NCBI GenBank assembly: GCA_021731425.1
Contig: JAKFXJ010000324.1
Span: forward strand, 1-12,772
Reading direction: 5' to 3'
Length of the DNA stretch: 12,772 nucleotides
Source: Limnohabitans sp.
GTDB lineage: Bacteria; Pseudomonadota; Gammaproteobacteria; Burkholderiales; Burkholderiaceae_C
Shown: positions 1 through 9,417 of the stretch, piece after piece
Layout of the letters: each line of letters opens with the position of its first letter
Position numbering within the stretch: the stretch's first letter is position 1
Made by a program: the position numbers and the translations under genes
Notes under the pieces: model-generated
The model's database searches: none
What the model saw: only the letters and a program-made list of their open reading frames with translations
What the model was told of the DNA's origin: nothing

Positions 1-102
1 CTGAAGCCCTCATATAGGGCAACTTTCTTCAAGATCTGGCATGAGCTGACCGAGAAAAAGGCAATCAGATCAACAGCTTATGGGTGGCGGTTGAAAGATT
101 GA
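1..102 (+). CDS. possible C-terminal tail of a gene entering from the left edge (unidentified)
   Basis: Frame 1 is open from the first base to a TGA at 100-102 and gives 33 residues, containing FFKIWHELTEKK and ending in GWRLKD. The composition (aromatic, mixed charge) looks like a normal protein C-terminus, while frames 2 and 3 stop at once. No family can be recognised from so short a piece, and an open stretch of 33 codons can occur by chance. It would converge on the VOC-family gene. Positions 103-154 contain nothing I can name. Confidence 0.3.
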   Translation: MKPSYRATFFKIWHELTEKKAIRSTAYGWRLKD

Positions 103-154
103 AGATTTGAAGAAAATTTGCAAGGCGGGGCAGGCTAGGCGCAATCGCTGGTTG

Positions 155-541
155 CTACGGGTCAACCTCATTGCTTATCTCGACAAGGTTTTCGTCCGGG
201 TCATAGAAGTAAACCGAGAGCAACTTCATGCGCGCGCCTGTCGCCGTGACTGGACCCTGAATAAGTTGAACCCCGTGCGTCCGGAGGTGCTGCATGACCT
301 CTTCGATCGGGGTTCGTGTCAGGAAGCAAAGGTCAGCTGACCCTGGCGTGGCATGTCGTACATTGGGATCTACGGCTGTGCCAACTTCATGGAGGTTGAT
401 CTTCTGCTGGCCAAAGTGCAAAGAGAAGCGGCCTGGCTTGAACTCTCTTGCCTCAAAACCCAACACTCGCTCGTAGAACGCGATCGCTCTTACAATGCTC
501 GCGACGGTCAGGACTAAATGGTCTAGAGACTCAACTTTCAT
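155..541 (-). CDS. VOC-family (glyoxalase/bleomycin-resistance/extradiol dioxygenase fold) protein
   Basis: A 128-residue single-domain protein of the vicinal oxygen chelate superfamily, cytosolic, substrate unknown. The opening LDHLVLTV (residues 6-13, with His8), the segment KINLHE (His51) and the closing YFYDPDENLVEIS (Glu121) are the usual metal-ligand positions of the paired beta-alpha-beta-beta-beta modules; PGSADLCF near 67-73 is typical of the short glyoxalase-like subgroup. I chose the ATG at 541 rather than the one at 574, because the domain begins immediately after it and a GATAAT hexamer lies 7 nt upstream. The gene lies just beyond the tRNA-Ser terminator on the same strand. Its codons include GTA (three), CGA (three), AGA (two), CTA, TTA and ATA, which are rare in the neighbouring genes, so it may have been acquired by transfer. 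The family is clear; the reaction cannot be told from sequence. Confidence 0.88.
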   Translation of the reverse strand: MKVESLDHLVLTVASIVRAIAFYERVLGFEAREFKPGRFSLHFGQQKINLHEVGTAVDPNVRHATPGSADLCFLTRTPIEEVMQHLRTHGVQLIQGPVTATGARMKLLSVYFYDPDENLVEISNEVDP

Positions 542-548
542 GCTGAGA

Positions 549-554
549 ATTATC
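549..554 (-). promoter_or_regulatory. -10-like hexamer GATAAT before the VOC gene
   Basis: On the minus strand GATAAT (5 of 6 to TATAAT) ends 7 nt before the ATG at 541, so a transcript starting at normal distance would begin at or next to the start codon. No Shine-Dalgarno sequence is placed usefully: AAGGG lies 17 nt upstream, which is too far. A -35 match is weak (TTGCTA with a 19-bp spacer). Confidence 0.35.
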
Positions 555-577
555 GGCCCTTCAGCGACGCCCATAGC

Positions 578-602
578 AAAAAGCCCCGCGTGGTGCGGGG
601 CT
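578..602 (-). terminator. rho-independent terminator after tRNA-Ser
   Basis: Read on the minus strand this is an 8-bp perfect GC-rich stem (AGCCCCGC/GCGGGGCT, 582-602) with a 5-nt loop, followed directly by five T (578-582). It lies 45 nt beyond the tRNA 3' end, so it closes the fkpB-ispH-serS-tRNA unit and separates it from the VOC gene. Confidence 0.88.
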
Positions 603-647
603 CTGAGCGCCTGACAACCCGACAGAGCGGGTTAGCAGGACTTGTTC

Positions 648-737
<90 letters not shown>

Positions 738-771
738 GGATTCGGTGTCGTTTGTCGAAGCCGATATTCTA

Positions 772-3048
<2,277 letters not shown>

Positions 3049-3049
<1 letters not shown>

Positions 3050-3492
3050 CACAGCACTCCAATCAGTTCGACTTCAAAGGTCACAGGCTGACCGGCGAGC
3101 GGATGGTTGAAGTCAAACAACACCGCGCCCTCCTCGTTCACTTGCAGCACCGTTCCGGCGTAAGAGCCCAACCCATCGGGCGTGGGGAACTGCACCACAT
3201 CGCCTGCCGCGTATTTTTCGGTCGGGTCACCCAGTTCATTGAGCAACTTGCGGGCCACCCACTGCTGCATGTCCGCGATATGGTCACCAAAAGCCTCGCC
3301 TGCGGGAATCTCCATGACCACCCGCGTGCCTTCGGCCAGGCCCAGCAAGCGCTGCTCGACGACGGGTGACAAGATGCCCGAGCCCAGTGACAGGGTCGCG
3401 GGTTTTTCGTTGAAGGTGTTGATGATGTCCCCCTGCGGCCCGGCCAGGCGGTAGTGAAGCGTCAAGAAGGAACCGGGTTCGACAATGGACAT
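3049..3492 (-). CDS. fkpB: FKBP-type peptidyl-prolyl cis-trans isomerase, SlpA/FkpB type
   Basis: Proline isomerase and chaperone of the SlyD/SlpA branch of the FKBP family, cytosolic. The 147 residues (E. coli FkpB has 149) show the N-terminal FKBP strand (about 8-15), a broken FKBP core around [22 protein letters not shown] (35-56), the inserted flap domain (about 68-125) and the C-terminal hallmark [19 protein letters not shown] (127-145). It has no His-rich tail, which separates it from SlyD. I chose the ATG at 3492 (MSIVEPGS); a TTG at 3525 would add 11 unlikely residues. The Shine-Dalgarno sequence is weak. It is the first gene of the minus-strand unit, overlaps ispH by one base (TGATG), and is divergent from radC. 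Confidence 0.95.
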
Positions 3493-3545
3493 AAGGGTTT
3501 TCGTGGTTGGCGCACAAGGAGCCAAACGGGCATAAAGAAAGCACT

Positions 3546-3551
3546 ATTGTA
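3546..3551 (-). promoter_or_regulatory. candidate -10 (TACAAT) of the fkpB-ispH-serS operon
   Basis: In the 129-bp divergent gap between fkpB and radC the minus strand carries TACAAT, with GGGACT about 17 bp upstream as a weak -35. A start about 7 nt downstream would give a leader near 47 nt. No other hexamer in the gap facing fkpB is as good. No convincing promoter for radC was found. Confidence 0.35.
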
Positions 3552-3621
3552 AAAAGCCCGGCCAGCCAGTCCCGAGCGAAGGGATAAATCGGACCGAGGC
3601 CGCTCCAGGGAGGGGCAACAT

Positions 3622-4293
3622 ATGGGCATCAAAGACTTGCCGATGGATGCGCGTCCGCGCGAAAAACTGCTGGCGCGTGGCCCACAGGCACTGAGCGACG
3701 TGGAGCTCTTGGCCATCTTGCTTCGCACGGGCATGGCGGGCAAAAACGTGTTCCAGCTGTCCGAAGAGCTGCTCGGGCACGATGGCATCGCGGGCTTGCT
3801 CAACGCCACGGTGCCCTCGCTCAAAATGGTCAAGGGCCTGGGCCCCGCCAAACAGGCCGAGCTGCTGGCCGTGTTCGAGATGGCCCGCCGGGCGCTCAGC
3901 CAGCGCCTCAAAGAGCGCGAGGCCTTCCACACGCCGGGCGCGGTCAAACAATACCTGCAGCTGCAATTAGCCCACAAAAACCACGAAGTCTTTGCCGTGC
4001 TGTTTTTAGACCACCAAAACCGCATGCTGGCCATGGAGGAGCTGTTCCGGGGCACGCTCAGCCAAACCAGCGTCTACCCGCGCGAAGTCGTTCTGCGGGC
4101 CCTGCACCACCAGGCCGCGGCTGTGGTGCTCTCGCACAACCACCCCAGCGGCTCGGTGCAGCCCAGCCGCGCTGACGAACACCTGACCCAAACCCTCAAG
4201 GCGGCTTTGGCATTGGTGGACGTTCGTGTGCTCGACCACATCATCGTCGGCCAAGGGCAGGCTTTGTCGATGGCGGAGCAGGGTCTGATGTGA
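3622..4293 (+). CDS. radC: RadC family JAB-domain protein
   Basis: A 223-residue RadC/YicR homologue. The N-terminal UPF0758 region (about 1-60) is followed by a helix-hairpin-helix-like stretch ([13 protein letters not shown], 69-81) and the JAB/MPN metalloprotease-like domain (about 103-223). That domain keeps the zinc motif HxHPSG...S..D: His172, His174, Ser182 and Asp185, with Glu139/Glu140 in EELFRGT as the likely acidic partner. The true role is unsettled; despite the name, a recombinational repair function was not upheld in E. coli, and relatives are carried by mobile elements. A strong AGGGAGGGG ribosome site ends 6 nt before the ATG and fixes the start. It is divergent from fkpB and 78 nt ahead of the kinase gene. 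Confidence 0.96.
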   Translation: MGIKDLPMDARPREKLLARGPQALSDVELLAILLRTGMAGKNVFQLSEELLGHDGIAGLLNATVPSLKMVKGLGPAKQAELLAVFEMARRALSQRLKEREAFHTPGAVKQYLQLQLAHKNHEVFAVLFLDHQNRMLAMEELFRGTLSQTSVYPREVVLRALHHQAAAVVLSHNHPSGSVQPSRADEHLTQTLKAALALVDVRVLDHIIVGQGQALSMAEQGLM

Positions 4294-4371
4294 GGCGCTA
4301 CGGGGCATGCTCACCCGATGATGAGCGGGACGAACCGCTAAACTCGGTGTTTTCTCTGACGCCCCTACGCC

Positions 4372-5376
4372 ATGTCCCACTACCACCTCTACGCCATTGG
4401 CAACGCCTTGGTCGATACCGAATACGAAGTTTCTGACGAACTGCTGAACGCCATGGGCGTGAGCAAGCGGCACATGACGCTGATCGACACCCCCCAACGC
4501 GCCGAATTGCTCAAGCATGTGCAAGGCCTGCACGCCCGCCGCACCGGGGGTGGCTCGGCCGGCAACACGGTGGTGGCGCTGGCGCAATTGGGCGGCCAAG
4601 CGTTTTATTCGTGCCGCGTGGCGGACGACGAACTGGGCGCTTACTACACCCAAGACCTGCAAACCAACGGCGTGGCGACCAACCTGACCCACACCCGACC
4701 CACCGAGGGCCAAACCGGCAGCTGCATGGTGCTGGTCACGCCCGATGCCGAGCGCAGCATGTGCACCTTCTTGGGTGCCACCTCGCAACTCGACGCCAGC
4801 GCCTTGCACCCGCAAGACATCGCCAAGTCCAAAATTTATTACATGGAAGGCTACCTGGCCGCCTCCCCCACAGGGCTGGAGGCTGCCGTCAAAGGCCGCC
4901 AGATGGCCGTCGAGCACCAAGTGCAAACCGCCCTCACCTTAAGTGATGTGAGCATGATCAACTTTTGCAAAGCAGGCCTAGAAGCCATGCTCGGCGACGG
5001 TCTGGACTATCTGTTTGCCAACGAAGAAGAAGCACAAACCTGGTGCGGCACCAAAGACCTGGACGCCATCCTCGCCCAGCTGAGCCCCTTGGCCAAAACC
5101 GTGTGCCTCACGCGTGGCCCCCAAGGCTGCATCGTGCTGCAAGGCCAAAGCCGCACCGACGTGCCCGCGGTGCCCACCCAAGCGGTGGACACCAACGGTG
5201 CAGGTGACATGTTTGCGGGCACCTTTTTGTATGGCATCACCCACGGCCACACGCCTGCGCAATCGGCTGCATTGGCCAACCGCACCGCGGCTGCCGTGGT
5301 CAGCCAACACGGCAACCGCTTGACCCAAGCACAAATGCAAGCGATCTACACGGACTTCTGTAACACACAAGGATGA
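4372..5376 (+). CDS. PfkB-family carbohydrate/nucleoside kinase, adenosine-kinase-like
   Basis: A 334-residue ribokinase-fold (PfkB) kinase of the adenosine-kinase-like subgroup; it probably phosphorylates a nucleoside or sugar with ATP in the cytosol. The N-terminal PfkB signature is the glycine-rich GGGSAGNTVVALAQLGG (59-75). The C-terminal signature is DTNGAGDMFAGTFLYG (273-288), with Asp279 as catalytic base and GAGD as anion hole. The Asn-Glu-Glu-Glu-Ala element (217-221) is the usual metal/ATP region. The opening YAIGNALVDTEY is typical of the family. Substrate preference (adenosine, inosine/guanosine or a sugar) cannot be fixed from sequence, so no symbol is given. The ATG at 4372 has no clear Shine-Dalgarno sequence; TAAACT at 4339 could be a -10. 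Its stop overlaps an ATGA, close to the next gene, suggesting an operon with the hydrolase, purT and galE. Confidence 0.93.
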   Translation: MSHYHLYAIGNALVDTEYEVSDELLNAMGVSKRHMTLIDTPQRAELLKHVQGLHARRTGGGSAGNTVVALAQLGGQAFYSCRVADDELGAYYTQDLQTNGVATNLTHTRPTEGQTGSCMVLVTPDAERSMCTFLGATSQLDASALHPQDIAKSKIYYMEGYLAASPTGLEAAVKGRQMAVEHQVQTALTLSDVSMINFCKAGLEAMLGDGLDYLFANEEEAQTWCGTKDLDAILAQLSPLAKTVCLTRGPQGCIVLQGQSRTDVPAVPTQAVDTNGAGDMFAGTFLYGITHGHTPAQSAALANRTAAAVVSQHGNRLTQAQMQAIYTDFCNTQG

Positions 5377-5381
5377 CCCTC

Positions 5382-6650
5382 ATGCCCACCACCGCAAGAC
5401 GTCAAATCAGTCAACAAATAACACTGTCCTTGGCGTGCCTGCTGGGCATGTCCCTCGCTTGGGCCGAACCCGATGAAGAAGCCTTGGGCAAGAACGCGGG
5501 CTATCCGATCAGCCCGGGCCAAGGCGTCTCCCAAATGCAGTACCGGGTGGGGTCCTGGTCGGCGCTGGACAAAGTACCGGGCATATTGACCCACAAGGTG
5601 GCAAAAGGTGATACGACTACGCCCCTGCCCAAAGCCAGCGCCTCGATCGACATTCGCTACCGCCACCGCAACCTCGGCTACACGCTGGACGAGTACCTGG
5701 ATCGACGCCGCATCACGGGTTTGTTGATTTTGAAAAATGGCGAAATCGTGGCTGAACGGTACCGTTACGGGCGAACAGAGCAAAACCGATTTTTGTCGTT
5801 TTCGATGGCCAAAAGCGTGACCTCTTTGTTGGTCGGCAGCGCCTTATCCCGTGGCGTAATCAAGTCCATAGACGACCCCGCAGCGCTCTATGCCAAAGAC
5901 TTGGAAGGCAGCCCTTACGGCCAAACCAGCATCCGCCATTTGCTGCGCATGAGCTCAGGCCTGACCTTCACAGAGCGCTACGATGGACAAGATGATGTGG
6001 CCAAACTGTCGCGCAGTGTGGCGACCGGAAATCCTGCGGTTAACAGCGTGCTGCGCAGCATCACCGACCGCCACAGCAACGCGGGTGAAAAATTCGTCTA
6101 TGCCAGCGCGGAAACCGAAGTGTTGGGTCGTGTCCTAACAGCCGCCAGCGGACGAACCATGGCTGACTTGACGTCCGAATGGCTGTGGAGGCCCCTGGGC
6201 ACTGAACAGGACGCCTTCTGGTGCACAGGCAAAGATCGACAAGAAAGCGCTTACTTCTGCTTCAATGCCAGTTTGCGCGATTGGGGACGTTTGGGCCATA
6301 TGCTCGCCCGCGATGGCAAGGTCGGTGATGTGCAGGTCATCCCCCAAGCATATTTGCTCGACGCCACCGACCCTGCTCGGCAACCCGCTGCTTTCAGGCC
6401 CTACCGCGCAACGCCCGGTGTGGGATATGGCTACCAATTCTGGCTTCTTCCTCAAAAAGAACGCAGCTTTGGTATGCAAGGGATTCACGGACAAACCGTG
6501 TTTGTGCAACCCGCCACTGGTATTGTCATGGTGCAAACAGCCGTCTATGCTGGGGCCAGCGGGGCCATTGACCCGGACGCCTACGCGGAACGTGCCTCTT
6601 TTTGGCAAGGTGTGCTGCAATCCTTGGGTGGCGATACCAGCAGGTATTGA
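5382..6650 (+). CDS. exported serine hydrolase, beta-lactamase (class C / PBP-like) family
   Basis: A 422-residue member of the beta-lactamase/transpeptidase-like serine hydrolase family (Pfam Beta-lactamase, class C and esterase relatives). An N-terminal signal peptide is visible: Arg6-Arg7, a hydrophobic core (about 13-25) and a likely cleavage after AWA28, so it acts in the periplasm. The catalytic triad motifs are Ser141-Met-Ala-Lys144 (SxxK), Tyr240-Ala-Ser242 (YxS) and His369-Gly-Gln371 in place of KTG. The substrate is unknown; a peptide, ester or 6-aminohexanoate-dimer-hydrolase-like activity is as likely as lactam cleavage, so it should not be called a resistance gene. The start is the ATG at 5382, 8 nt after AAGGA. 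An in-frame ATG at 5373 overlaps the kinase stop, but the purine tract would touch it. It ends 29 nt before purT. Confidence 0.92.
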   Translation: MPTTARRQISQQITLSLACLLGMSLAWAEPDEEALGKNAGYPISPGQGVSQMQYRVGSWSALDKVPGILTHKVAKGDTTTPLPKASASIDIRYRHRNLGYTLDEYLDRRRITGLLILKNGEIVAERYRYGRTEQNRFLSFSMAKSVTSLLVGSALSRGVIKSIDDPAALYAKDLEGSPYGQTSIRHLLRMSSGLTFTERYDGQDDVAKLSRSVATGNPAVNSVLRSITDRHSNAGEKFVYASAETEVLGRVLTAASGRTMADLTSEWLWRPLGTEQDAFWCTGKDRQESAYFCFNASLRDWGRLGHMLARDGKVGDVQVIPQAYLLDATDPARQPAAFRPYRATPGVGYGYQFWLLPQKERSFGMQGIHGQTVFVQPATGIVMVQTAVYAGASGAIDPDAYAERASFWQGVLQSLGGDTSRY

Positions 6651-6679
6651 TTGACCCCCTCCATCGCACAGGACTCATC

Positions 6680-7816
6680 ATGAAAAAAATTCTGCTTTTG
6701 GGCTCCGGTGAGCTCGGCAAAGAATTCGTCATCAGCGCCAAGCGCTTGGGCTGCCACGTCATTGCCTGCGACAGCTACGCCAGAGCGCCCGCGATGCAAG
6801 TGGCCGATGAATCTGAAGTATTCAGCATGCTCGACGAAGTGGCACTGCGTGCGGCTATTGCCCAGCACCAGCCCGACCTGATCGTCCCAGAGATCGAAGC
6901 CATCCGCACCGAAGTGCTGCTCGATGTGGAAAAAGAAGGTTTTGAAGTCATCCCCAGCGCCCGCGCGGCCAACCTGACCATGAACCGCGACCGCATCCGC
7001 GATGTGGCCGTGGGTCTGGGCGTGCGCACCGCCAAATTTGCCTACGCCGACTCAGCCGCCGAGCTGCTGGCCCGTGCCACCGAGATCGGTTTTCCGGTCG
7101 TCATCAAACCGGTCATGAGCTCATCGGGCAAAGGCCAGAGCGTGGCCAAGACGGCCGCTGACGTTCAAGCCAGCTGGGACTACGCCTGCGCAGGCATGCG
7201 CGGCGACCGCCAAAAAGTCATCGTCGAAGAATTCATCCACTTCGAGTTTGAAATCACCCTGCTCACCGTGCGCCAGCGCAAGGGCCCCACCCTGTTTTGC
7301 CCGCCGATTGGCCATGTGCAAGAACGCGGCGACTACCAATACAGCTGGCAGCCGCAAGGCATGACACCCGCGCAAATCCAATCCGCACAAGACATGGCCG
7401 ACAAAGTCACGACAGACCTGGGTGGCGCAGGCCTGTTTGGGGTGGAGTTTTTTGTGACGAAGGACGAAGTCATCTTCAGCGAGCTGAGCCCCCGACCCCA
7501 CGACACCGGCATGGTGACGCTGATCAGCCAGAACCTGAGCGAGTTCGACCTGCACGCCCGCGCCATTTTGGGTCTGCCGATTCCCCGCATCGACTGCGTG
7601 GAAGGCGCCAGCGCCGTGGTGCTGGCGGACAAAGACGGACAAAACCCGACCTTCACGGGCGTGGAAGCAGCGCTGAGCGAGCCCGGCGTGGACGTGCGCA
7701 TTTTTGGCAAACCCACCACCCGCCCCTACCGCCGCATGGCGGTGGCGCTGGCCCAAGGCCCCAACGCCTTGCAAAGCGCACGGGACGCGGCAGCCAAGAT
7801 CAACGTGGTGGTCTGA
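6680..7816 (+). CDS. purT: formate-dependent phosphoribosylglycinamide formyltransferase (GAR transformylase 2)
   Basis: Makes formyl-GAR from GAR, formate and ATP, the folate-independent third step of purine synthesis; a cytosolic ATP-grasp enzyme. The 378 residues open with [11 protein letters not shown] (5-15), the first substrate loop, then VPEIEAI (69-75), the flexible ATP loop MSSSGKGQS (146-154), the metal ligands Glu256 (FGVEFF) and Glu268 ([14 protein letters not shown]), and a C-terminal FGKP (342-345). The start is the ATG at 6680, with AGGA upstream; it gives a shorter N-terminus than E. coli PurT (392), whose extra first residues are not catalytic. The open frame runs back to 6602, but that part is inside the hydrolase gene and looks unrelated. 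galE follows after only 4 nt. Confidence 0.97.
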   Translation: MKKILLLGSGELGKEFVISAKRLGCHVIACDSYARAPAMQVADESEVFSMLDEVALRAAIAQHQPDLIVPEIEAIRTEVLLDVEKEGFEVIPSARAANLTMNRDRIRDVAVGLGVRTAKFAYADSAAELLARATEIGFPVVIKPVMSSSGKGQSVAKTAADVQASWDYACAGMRGDRQKVIVEEFIHFEFEITLLTVRQRKGPTLFCPPIGHVQERGDYQYSWQPQGMTPAQIQSAQDMADKVTTDLGGAGLFGVEFFVTKDEVIFSELSPRPHDTGMVTLISQNLSEFDLHARAILGLPIPRIDCVEGASAVVLADKDGQNPTFTGVEAALSEPGVDVRIFGKPTTRPYRRMAVALAQGPNALQSARDAAAKINVVV

Positions 7817-7820
7817 CCCC

Positions 7821-8831
7821 ATGAGCACCATCCTTGTCACAGGCGGTGCGGGCTACATCGGCTCGCACACCGTCGTGGAACTGCTGAACGCAGGGCACCA
7901 GGTGATCATCGTGGACAACCTGTGTAACAGCAGCATCGCGGTGCTCGAGCGCATCTACAAACTGGCCAAACCCAACTTCCGTTTTGTACAAGCCGATGTG
8001 CGTGATGGGGCGGCGCTCGACCGCCTTTTTGCCGAGCAGCCCATTGACGGCGTGATCCACTTTGCGGGCCTCAAGGCTGTGGGCGAGTCGGTGTCGCAGC
8101 CCCTGCGCTACTTTGACAACAACGTGGGCAGCACCCTGGCCCTGCTGCAGGCCATGGACCGGGCCGGTGTGCGCCGCATCGTGTTCAGCTCGTCCGCCAC
8201 GGTGTACGGCGACCCGCAGCAGGTGCCCATCACCGAGGACAGCCGCCTGCAGGTGACCAATCCCTACGGCCGCACCAAACTCATGTGCGAGGACATCCTG
8301 CGCGACCTGCAAGTGTCTGACCCGCGCTGGCAAGTGGCCATCTTGCGTTACTTCAACCCGGTGGGGGCGCACATCAGCGGCCTCATCGGTGAACACCCGA
8401 ATGGCATCCCCAACAACCTGATGCCCTTCATCACGCAAGTGGCGGTGGGTCAACGCGAGTTCCTGAGCATCTTTGGCCGCGACTACCCCACACCCGACGG
8501 CACGGGCGTGCGCGATTACATCCATGTGGTCGACCTGGCCCAGGGACACTTGGCGGCACTCCATTACCTGCAAACCCAACAAACCAGCATCACCGTGAAC
8601 TTGGGTACGGGCCAGGGCGTGAGTGTGCAGGAGTTGGCCGACACCTTTGCCCGCGTGACCGGTGTGCCGGTGCCCTACCGCTTTGTGGACCGCCGCCCCG
8701 GCGATGTGGCGGCCTGCTACGCCGACACCACACGGGCGCGTGAAGCCCTGGGTTGGCAGGCTCAGCTGGGGGTGGAGCTCATGTGCCAAGATGCCTGGCG
8801 CTGGCAATCACAAAATCCCAAGGGCTATTAA
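7821..8831 (+). CDS. galE: UDP-glucose 4-epimerase
   Basis: Interconverts UDP-glucose and UDP-galactose with bound NAD; an extended short-chain dehydrogenase fold, cytosolic dimer. The 336 residues align almost position for position with E. coli GalE (338). They include the Rossmann motif GGAGYIG (8-14), Ser124 (FSSSATVYG), the catalytic pair Tyr149 and Lys153 (NPYGRTK), and RYFNPVGAH (176-184). The gate position equal to E. coli Tyr299 is Cys299 (DVAACYAD), as in epimerases that also accept UDP-GlcNAc/GalNAc. The ATG at 7821 follows the purT stop by 4 nt with little Shine-Dalgarno, so reinitiation is likely. It converges on rfbC, another nucleotide-sugar gene, which supports a role in surface polysaccharide synthesis. 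Confidence 0.97.
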   Translation: MSTILVTGGAGYIGSHTVVELLNAGHQVIIVDNLCNSSIAVLERIYKLAKPNFRFVQADVRDGAALDRLFAEQPIDGVIHFAGLKAVGESVSQPLRYFDNNVGSTLALLQAMDRAGVRRIVFSSSATVYGDPQQVPITEDSRLQVTNPYGRTKLMCEDILRDLQVSDPRWQVAILRYFNPVGAHISGLIGEHPNGIPNNLMPFITQVAVGQREFLSIFGRDYPTPDGTGVRDYIHVVDLAQGHLAALHYLQTQQTSITVNLGTGQGVSVQELADTFARVTGVPVPYRFVDRRPGDVAACYADTTRAREALGWQAQLGVELMCQDAWRWQSQNPKGY

Positions 8832-8856
8832 AAGGGCTGGGCCGAGTGGCCAGTCC
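8830..8856 (-). terminator. terminator-like hairpin between convergent galE and rfbC
   Basis: The 34-bp gap between the two stop codons holds an imperfect inverted repeat (GGGCTGGGCC, 4-nt loop, GGCCAGTCC; 8834-8856). It is a roughly 9-bp stem with one bulge and one non-Watson-Crick position. Read from rfbC it is followed by TTTT (8830-8833), as in a rho-independent terminator. Read from galE there is no T-run, so it serves mainly the minus strand. Confidence 0.5.
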
Positions 8857-8865
8857 GTGTCGCCT

Positions 8866-9417
8866 TCAAGCGAACTTTTCAGCCTCGGCCCACAGCGCCG
8901 CCGCCGCGTCTTTCGCCGCCAACAGGGGCTGGCCCTGCATCGGCCAAGTGATGCCCACTGTGGGATCGTCCCAGCGCAAGCTGCGTTCGTGGATGGGGTA
9001 CCAGTAATCGGTGGTTTTGTACAAAAACTCGGCCGTTTCACTCAGCACCACAAAGCCGTGCGCAAAACCTGGCGGGACCCACAACTGCTGGTGTTTTTGT
9101 GCGTCCAGGTACACCCCCACCCATTGGCCCAAGGTGGGCGAACTTTGGCGCAGGTCCACCACCACATCAAACACCTGGCCTTGCACCACCCGCACCAGCT
9201 TGCCCTGCGGGTGCTGGATCTGGTAATGCAAACCGCGCAGCACCCCTTGGGCCGACTTGCTGTGGTTGTCTTGCACAAAGCTCAGGTCCACGCCGGTTTT
9301 GTCGGCAAAGTCGCGCTGGTTGAAGGACTCGAAGAAAAAGCCCCGGGCATCACCAAACACCTGAGGCTCCAGAATCAGCACGTCAGGAATGGCGGTGGGC
9401 GTGACGGTGTAAGGCAT
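8866..9417 (-). CDS. rfbC: dTDP-4-dehydrorhamnose 3,5-epimerase
   Basis: Third enzyme of dTDP-L-rhamnose synthesis (RmlC), a cupin-fold dimer in the cytosol that epimerises C3 and C5 of dTDP-4-keto-6-deoxyglucose. The 183 residues match the usual length. The opening PDVLILEPQVFGDARGFFFESFNQRDF is the standard first region, followed by the QDNHSKSAQGVLRGLHYQ block with the catalytic His (GLHYQ), then QLWVPPGFAHGFVVLSE and FLYKTTDYWYP with the catalytic Tyr. The start is the ATG at 9417; it overlaps the original rfbA stop as TAATG, so translation was coupled. Since rfbA now ends 168 nt earlier, this coupling may be lost. rfbB and rfbD are not adjacent. Confidence 0.96.
   Translation of the reverse strand: MPYTVTPTAIPDVLILEPQVFGDARGFFFESFNQRDFADKTGVDLSFVQDNHSKSAQGVLRGLHYQIQHPQGKLVRVVQGQVFDVVVDLRQSSPTLGQWVGVYLDAQKHQQLWVPPGFAHGFVVLSETAEFLYKTTDYWYPIHERSLRWDDPTVGITWPMQGQPLLAAKDAAAALWAEAEKFA

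Noticed and set aside
1..570. attachment-site repeat of the tRNA-Ser 3' end
   Set aside because: I looked for a second copy of the tRNA end sequence to the left and found none within the window; any such site would lie outside.
4006..4926. 306-codon open frame on the minus strand across radC and the kinase gene
   Set aside because: Antisense shadow spanning two well-supported genes; low-complexity His/Gly/Val composition and no recognisable motif.
5382..6650. calling the SxxK hydrolase a beta-lactamase resistance gene
   Set aside because: The SxxK and YxS motifs define only the wide fold family; HGQ replaces KTG and the neighbours are metabolic.
7800..8807. 335-codon open frame on the minus strand opposite galE
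   Set aside because: GalE is conserved over its full length on the other strand; the antisense product is His/Val/Gly rich with no domain.
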